Below are positions 9,301-10,324 of a stretch of 10,324 bases of DNA, piece after piece. A program made the translations under genes and the position numbers. The notes beneath the pieces were generated by a model. That model worked only from the letters and a program-made list of their open reading frames with translations. It made no database searches and was not told the origin of the DNA. Positions within the stretch are counted from its first letter, which is position 1, and every line of letters starts with the position of its first letter. Source of the DNA: Cruorifilaria tuberocauda (Eukaryota > Nematoda > Chromadorea > Rhabditida > Onchocercidae); the NCBI GenBank assembly GCA_013365365.1, contig JABVXU010001091.1, forward strand, positions 1-10,324. The letters are read 5' to 3'.

Positions 9301-9734
9301 TCTCCCTCGAAGAATTTCAATTCAAATTTGCAATTTTACACAATTTTGTTTTTTTTTACTTTGTTTTTTACTAAATTTTACTTTTAATTAATCAATAATA
9401 TTAAATTTCTAATCATTTTCATACCTTTGACAAAATTAATTAATCAATAGTGATATTTTTACTGATATATATATACATATGTATCATTTTAAAGAGTATA
9501 AAATTTTACCGGAAATCATTCGAACCACTTCAAGATGATTAGAAGCAGTAACAGGCATTCCATTAACTTTTAAAATTTTATCACCCTGTCTAACACCAGC
9601 ATGAAATGCAGCACCATCCGGTTTTACAGTATGAACAAATACCGGGTGATCGCCTGTTACAGTGAGGCCGTAGCCATCCACCTGACGGGTGATCACCACA
9701 CAGCGTTGTATTAATGGAACTGTCGACTGCAGGG
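145..9734 (-). CDS. rhgf-1: PDZ-RGS-C1 Rho guanine nucleotide exchange factor, ten internal exons, partial at both ends
   Basis: Ten exons joined in minus-strand order give about 485 residues with continuous reading frame: PDZ (fragment residues about 10-90), charged helical linker (about 119-180), acidic pre-RGS strand (about 197-207), RGS-like domain (about 215-405), and a C1 domain starting at residue 454 and broken by the next intron. This order is diagnostic of the invertebrate RHGF-1/RhoGEF2 family, related to vertebrate ARHGEF11/12, which couples G-alpha-12/13 and plexin-type receptors to Rho at the plasma membrane. The DH and PH catalytic domains of the family follow the C1 domain and must lie left of base 1. 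The first exon lies right of the window, since the PDZ exon starts inside a codon. All ten exons are listed separately. The symbol is the C. elegans name, assigned by domain order and remembered family sequence rather than by a search. No in-frame stop or frameshift suggests decay. Confidence 0.85.
980..1256. repeat. Three-copy degenerate tandem repeat, period about 93 bp
   Basis: Unit starts lie near 980, 1072 and 1165. Shared blocks are AAAATTTGAC at 981 and 1073, CTCGTGAG/CTCGTAAG at 1021 and 1115, and a TTCAATTTCATTTGAATTT-like block at 1032, 1125 and 1218 followed by GATAAATTTTCAT. The third unit keeps mainly its right half. The array is intronic and no function is visible. Confidence 0.75.
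1351..1378. repeat. Inverted arm of the 93-bp repeat core
   Basis: The reverse complement of this stretch reads CTTTGAATTTGATAAATCTT and onward. It matches the core at about 1226-1253 of the tandem array with only a few mismatches. Transcribed RNA could therefore fold back over a spacer of about 100 bases. Confidence 0.6.
1570..1760 (-). CDS. rhgf-1: C-terminal helices of the RGS-like domain
   Basis: Phase 1 in (two bases complete the split Gly), 63 codons, phase 0 out. It reads LGNLFDANQLAYISKGDTAM, then ETRVGEAILIRSLENMLNSI, then NQDLENCEPRSLAIISALAT, ending IIK. This matches the extra helices that distinguish rgRGS domains from ordinary RGS boxes and that pack against the box in the known p115RhoGEF, PDZ-RhoGEF and LARG structures. 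The segment from ETRVGEAILI to CEPRSLAII follows the ARHGEF12 pattern of a charged helix, an acidic loop and a hydrophobic helix. The acceptor is AAATATACAG and the donor is AAA|GTAAAA at 1569. No protein-level oddity is seen. Confidence 0.91.
1826..2102. repeat. Satellite of TTTA/TTTG/CTTA tetramers with 12-bp higher order
   Basis: About 275 bp built almost wholly of the tetramers TTTA, TTTG and CTTA. Most follow the 12-bp order TTTA-TTTA-TTTG, with variants such as CTTA-TTTA-TTTG and CTTA-TTTG-TTTG that recur in phase. Because no plus-strand frame can form a stop codon, all three plus frames stay open and give artefactual Leu/Phe/Ile/Tyr-rich frames. On the sense (minus) strand of the host gene it reads as CAAATAAATAAA repeats. 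Confidence 0.93.
2651..2670. repeat. ATAA microsatellite
   Basis: Five perfect ATAA copies on the plus strand, in the same intron as the longer satellite but in the opposite orientation. Confidence 0.9.
2786..2875. repeat. Diverged 45-bp tandem duplication
   Basis: GATATTTACTG begins at 2786 and again at 2831. Both copies continue with an AACTT-rich stretch and then (G)TTTTAAAAT(A/G)TT. The first copy ends in a short GC-rich patch, CCGGGTCAGC. No function is visible. Confidence 0.6.
2976..3108 (-). CDS. rhgf-1: RGS-like domain, third exon
   Basis: Forty-four codons plus one base (phase 0 in, phase 1 out). It runs ILAATAQATDNDIDQLIKIF, DFARKKSLDDINEHLADF, RQKRLI, then a split Gly. The DFRQKR-x-x-G ending is nearly identical to the ARHGEF12 DFRQKRSMG junction, which closes the RGS box and starts its C-terminal helical subdomain. 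The acceptor is TTTGTTTTAG and the donor is G|GTTATA at 2975. If the following intron were retained, the frame would end after three more codons (TAT AAT TAA), leaving a PDZ-RGS protein without C1, DH or PH. Confidence 0.93.
3235..3390 (-). CDS. rhgf-1: RGS-like domain, second exon
   Basis: Fifty-two codons, phase 0 at both ends. It starts FFYLITDAYQNSNALPKDLR, continues with KWAYEIFSTFLIPNSPLSWE, and ends SIDQSLIRSIDK. The opening corresponds to the LLFYL/LCYLYSDLY helix of the rgRGS fold, and KWAYEIFSTFLIP to the E-F-x-x-F-L helix that follows. The acceptor is AAATTTCAG and the donor is AAG|GTTTAA at 3234. The 119- and 126-bp introns on either side are typical of small nematode introns, in contrast with the 1.2-2.1-kb introns elsewhere in the gene. 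Confidence 0.92.
3510..3617 (-). CDS. rhgf-1: RGS-like domain, first exon
   Basis: Thirty-six codons, phase 0 at both ends. It reads LETQGPFLNFADLKMRPAHL, then AAFINYLLTNANPSSV. The LK-x-RPAHLAAF block is the hallmark first helix of the RGS-like domain in ARHGEF1/11/12 proteins (RPAHLAVF in ARHGEF12). This domain binds activated G-alpha-12/13, which recruits or activates the exchange factor. The acceptor is the canonical TTTTTTTTCAG and the donor is GTG|GTATGA at 3509. Short introns link it to the next two exons, so the domain core is compact in the gene. Confidence 0.94.
3618..4878 (-). other. Intron before the first RGS exon
   Basis: A 1.26-kb intron with donor GTTAGT at 4878 and acceptor TTTTTTTTCAG at 3618. 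It contains the nested tandem repeat at 4471-4685 and a cluster of three ACGTG motifs at 3748-3776. The rest is AT-rich sequence with homopolymer runs and no recognisable coding signal. Confidence 0.75.
4471..4685. repeat. Nested tandem repeat, 92-bp copies with internal half-units
   Basis: GTTTTAAATTAAAGTTTAAG begins at 4471 and again at 4563, giving a 92-bp offset. Inside each copy the motif CTTATTATTACTAGCAA, or a close variant, occurs twice, alternating with a CATGAATTACTTTTA motif. There are therefore about four half-units with differing spacer lengths. The second copy has an extra AAATTACTACTAAG-type segment, suggesting unequal growth. Intronic. Confidence 0.8.
4879..4980 (-). CDS. rhgf-1: Acidic pre-RGS strand exon
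   Basis: Thirty-four codons, phase 0 at both ends: EKWMVNSGMHFVHPVEIIAM, followed by EDETDDDGTEIPFN. Its IIAMEDETDDD stretch sits where the mammalian rgRGS RhoGEFs carry an II-G-A plus acidic EDEDF/EDDDF element just before the RGS-like box. In p115RhoGEF this element is required for GTPase-activating action on G-alpha-13. The acceptor is AATCGTTCAG and the donor is AAC|GTTAGT at 4878. The aromatic residue that normally closes the acidic motif is not visible here. The exon is isolated by introns of 1.3 kb on both sides, so its inclusion rests on phase, splice signals and position rather than on strong conservation. Confidence 0.82.
4981..6281 (-). other. Intron between linker and pre-RGS exons
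   Basis: A 1.3-kb intron with donor GTGTTT at 6281 and acceptor AATCGTTCAG at 4981. It holds a duplicated GAAAAGTAAAACATATT(T)AGTATA segment (6102-6170), a TGATCGATCA palindrome (5957-5966), and a short plus-strand Glu/Leu-rich frame interrupted by a stop (5767-5871). The remainder is AT-rich with poly-A and poly-T runs. Confidence 0.75.
6102..6170. repeat. Short direct repeat, two copies
   Basis: GAAAAGTAAAACATATTTAG near 6103 is repeated from about 6142, with an added AGTAAA step and loss of one T, and both copies end in AGTATA. The offset is about 40 bp. Confidence 0.65.
6282..6386 (-). CDS. rhgf-1: Coiled-coil linker exon, 5' boundary uncertain
   Basis: Thirty-five codons, starting SLRETSVEGMQLERALQRI, continuing ESLQNQLRNME, and ending PVVTQ. 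The spacing of Leu and Ile suits a coiled coil, and the segment aligns without gaps behind the preceding exon when compared with the ARHGEF12 linker. The donor CAG|GTGTTT at 6281 is clear. The acceptor is not. The phase-0 choices are TTTGAAG|AGT (start 6386, chosen) or GGAAG|AGA (start 6401, adding RIYLK). The better-looking acceptor TTTAAATAG would start the exon at 6411, but then phase 0 reaches TGA after 11 codons. A missed small exon between 6387 and 6852 is the other explanation. Confidence 0.75.
6387..6852 (-). other. Intron between the two helical linker exons
   Basis: A 466-bp intron (if the 6386 acceptor is right) with donor GTAAAA at 6852. It contains an AGTAATAA repeat at 6763-6813 and otherwise AT-rich sequence. 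A small exon cannot be excluded here, because the strongest acceptor at its end (6412-6413) does not match the phase of the preceding exon. Confidence 0.65.
6763..6813. repeat. AGTAATAA imperfect repeat
   Basis: Four AGTAATAA units in two pairs, separated by AGTAGTAATTTTAAGTA. Intronic, about 45 bp inside the donor. Confidence 0.75.
6853..6933 (-). CDS. rhgf-1: Charged helical linker exon
   Basis: Twenty-seven codons, phase 0 at both ends, beginning NERKEEWKRKRVNIIRQM and ending LEEERRHVE. It is almost entirely charged and helical in character. In ARHGEF12 a comparable segment (an ILRKML-like core followed by Glu/Arg repeats) lies between the PDZ and RGS-like domains, so I read this as the same coiled-coil linker, which may assist oligomerisation. 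The acceptor is TTTCGTTTTAG, right of 6933. The donor is GAA|GTAAAA at 6852. A second, more consensus-like acceptor (TTTTCAG) lies about 40 bases upstream but would add an in-frame stop, so it is not used here. Confidence 0.82.
6934..7270 (-). other. Intron between PDZ-end and first helical linker exon
   Basis: A 337-bp intron with donor GTATAT at 7270 and acceptor TTTCGTTTTAG at 6934. It is rich in poly-A and poly-T and has a small AAGC repeat near 7085-7096. It carries a hairpin with arms TCAGCTTT (6951-6958) and AAAGCTGA (6971-6978), just upstream of the acceptor. Confidence 0.75.
7271..7398 (-). CDS. rhgf-1: End of PDZ domain and start of linker
   Basis: Phase 1 in, phase 0 out. After completing the split Gly, the exon reads GGQTVALTLLGPPPEP, which is the last PDZ beta strand followed by the proline turn seen in the ARHGEF11/12 family (VALTLLG-type ending). 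A less conserved linker follows: LTLDVREILQMRAHE, then SKPVITEPIIVE. The acceptor is TTTTCTGTATCAG, immediately right of 7398. The donor is GAG|GTATAT at 7270. The frame-perfect junction with the PDZ exon, across a 2.1-kb intron, supports both boundaries. The linker part has no domain I recognise. Confidence 0.92.
7621..7768. repeat. AAT/GAT trinucleotide microsatellite
   Basis: About 150 bp of AAT with interspersed GAT, AAC and GGT triplets on the plus strand. It produces an artefactual Asn/Asp-rich plus frame and Tyr/Ile-rich minus frames, none of which should be taken as protein. Confidence 0.92.
7808..7850. repeat. AAAT microsatellite
   Basis: AAATAAAC followed by several AAAT copies and a broken tail. 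It lies close beside the trinucleotide array. Confidence 0.85.
8358..8472. repeat. Five-copy 23-bp minisatellite with ATCGATAAA core
   Basis: The core AATCGATAAA (variants AATCGATGAA and AACCGATAAA) recurs with its CG at about 8366, 8389, 8413, 8436 and 8459, so the step is 23-24 bp. The A/T flanks differ between copies while the core is kept. Intronic. Confidence 0.85.
9104..9157. repeat. AAT/GAT microsatellite
   Basis: About 54 bp of alternating GATAAT and AATAAT-type triplets, similar in composition to the larger array in the same intron. Confidence 0.85.
9510..9734 (-). CDS. rhgf-1: PDZ domain exon of RHGF-1-like RhoGEF
   Basis: The exon encodes 74 whole codons plus 2 leading and 1 trailing base (phase 1 in, phase 1 out). 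It starts LQSTVPLIQRCVVITRQ and carries nearly a complete PDZ domain. The carboxylate-binding loop reads YGLTV, the middle has GDHPVFVHTVKPDGAA and AGVRQGDKILKVNG, and the last helix begins SNHLEVVRMI. The His in that helix marks a class I PDZ domain, which binds S/T-X-hydrophobic C-termini. The match to ARHGEF11/12 PDZ domains is close, including the NHLEVV motif; in those proteins the domain binds plexin-B tails. The acceptor is AAAATTTAG just right of 9734 and the donor is G|GTAAAA at 9509. The last Gly codon is split with the next exon, where the final PDZ strand continues. This exon is clearly richer in G and C than the surrounding introns. Confidence 0.93.
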
Positions 9735-9838
9735 CTAAATTTTAATTAACTTTTTATAATATTTAAATTGAATTTTAAATATTGTACGATAAAATGGCGC
9801 ATAGTAATAATTGTGATAATAAACAATAACAGTAAATC

Positions 9839-9859
9839 AATAATCAAATATTGATTATT
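9839..9859. repeat. Small perfect inverted repeat
   Basis: Arms AATAATCAA and TTGATTATT around an ATA loop. It is followed by two AATATTGATCA copies (about 9864-9886). Confidence 0.7.
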
Positions 9860-10118
9860 AGCTAATATTGATCAGAATATTGATCACTAATCGTAAAAAA
9901 AACACCCTTAAATCCTAAAAAGAAGCATAAAAGTATGAAAAGCATATAAAACAAGATCAAAATCAAAACCCAAATCTTCTAAACTAAAAATAAACGAATA
10001 ATTATTGTACTTCGTTATATGATATTTATATGTGATATATGATATTGATTATATGATCATTTACGATAAGTTCAGAAAAATCATCAGATACAGATATTAG
10101 AATAACAGAATACTCGTA

Positions 10119-10166
10119 ATATTAAGATCGTAATAATATCATATATTAAGATCGTAATATTATCAC
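10119..10166. repeat. 24-bp tandem duplication
   Basis: ATATTAAGATCGTAATA starts at 10119 and 10143. The two 24-bp units differ at two positions only. Confidence 0.85.
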
Positions 10167-10324
10167 ATATTTATCACTCATCCTTGGTATGATGATACAG
10201 AGAGTAGCGATGTCAATCATCATTAAAGAATGAATGAATAAATCAAGAAATGATAATTTAAATTTATTACTTTACCTAAAAATTATAGTATGAACGAAGA
10301 AATCTGTGTTTTTCGTATAATAAT

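Larger units (their letters stand above)
7399..9509 (-). other. Long intron inside the PDZ coding region
   Basis: A 2.1-kb intron with donor GTAAAA at 9509 and acceptor TTTTCTGTATCAG at 7399. It includes AAT/GAT and AAAT microsatellites (7621-7850), a palindrome at 8005-8022, a 23-bp tandem repeat (8358-8472), a TATCGCGATA palindrome (8884-8893), and a second AAT/GAT microsatellite (9104-9157). Plus-strand frames at 8720-8968 and minus-strand frames at 7910-8158 are open but resemble nothing known. Confidence 0.75.
9735..10324 (-). other. Intron or upstream sequence before the PDZ exon
   Basis: The acceptor AAAATTTAG at 9743-9735 ends an upstream intron that appears to run past the right edge. 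The PDZ exon enters in phase 1, so an earlier coding exon is required, and none is visible here. The stretch holds a hairpin (9839-9859), a 24-bp direct repeat (10119-10166) and GATATAT-rich sequence around 10015-10050. No promoter can be identified. Confidence 0.7.

Overview
The window is strongly AT-rich eukaryotic DNA. Almost all of its interpretable content is one multi-exon gene on the minus strand, cut off at both ends. Ten exons can be placed from protein homology, compatible splice phases and nematode-style acceptors (TTTCAG, TTTTAG, TTTTTAG). Joined in transcript order, from high to low coordinates, they encode about 485 residues: a class I PDZ domain, a charged helical linker, an acidic pre-RGS strand, an RGS-like (rgRGS) domain, and the first two thirds of a C1 zinc-binding domain. 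This is the order found in RHGF-1 of Caenorhabditis elegans and RhoGEF2 of Drosophila, the invertebrate counterparts of mammalian ARHGEF11/ARHGEF12. The catalytic DH and PH domains should lie beyond the left edge, and the initiator exon beyond the right edge. The organism is most likely a nematode, judging from the acceptor sequences, small exons and AT-rich introns. The exact clade cannot be fixed from the sequence.

Layout from right to left, which is the direction of transcription: upstream intron 9735-10324; PDZ exon 9510-9734; 2.1-kb intron; PDZ-end and linker exon 7271-7398; helical linker exons 6853-6933 and 6282-6386; 1.3-kb intron; acidic pre-RGS exon 4879-4980; 1.26-kb intron; three RGS exons 3510-3617, 3235-3390 and 2976-3108; 1.2-kb intron holding a long 12-bp-period satellite; last RGS helices 1570-1760; 1.2-kb intron; C1 exon 145-370; start of the next intron to base 1. 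The codon phases agree at every junction. The only one that needs a choice is the acceptor of the 6282-6386 exon.

Functionally, this is a heterotrimeric-G-protein-to-Rho relay. From family knowledge, the PDZ domain should bind C-terminal tails of membrane receptors such as plexins, the RGS-like domain should bind activated G-alpha-12/13, and the missing DH-PH part should load GTP onto Rho. The introns hold simple-sequence DNA and several locally generated tandem repeats (periods of about 93, 92, 45, 24, 23 and 12 bp). I saw no second gene, tRNA, rRNA, transposase or CRISPR. No new molecular system is evident. The most interesting points are possible RNA-processing switches: sense-strand AAUAAA clusters in an intron, competing acceptors beside two exons, and two domain substitutions.
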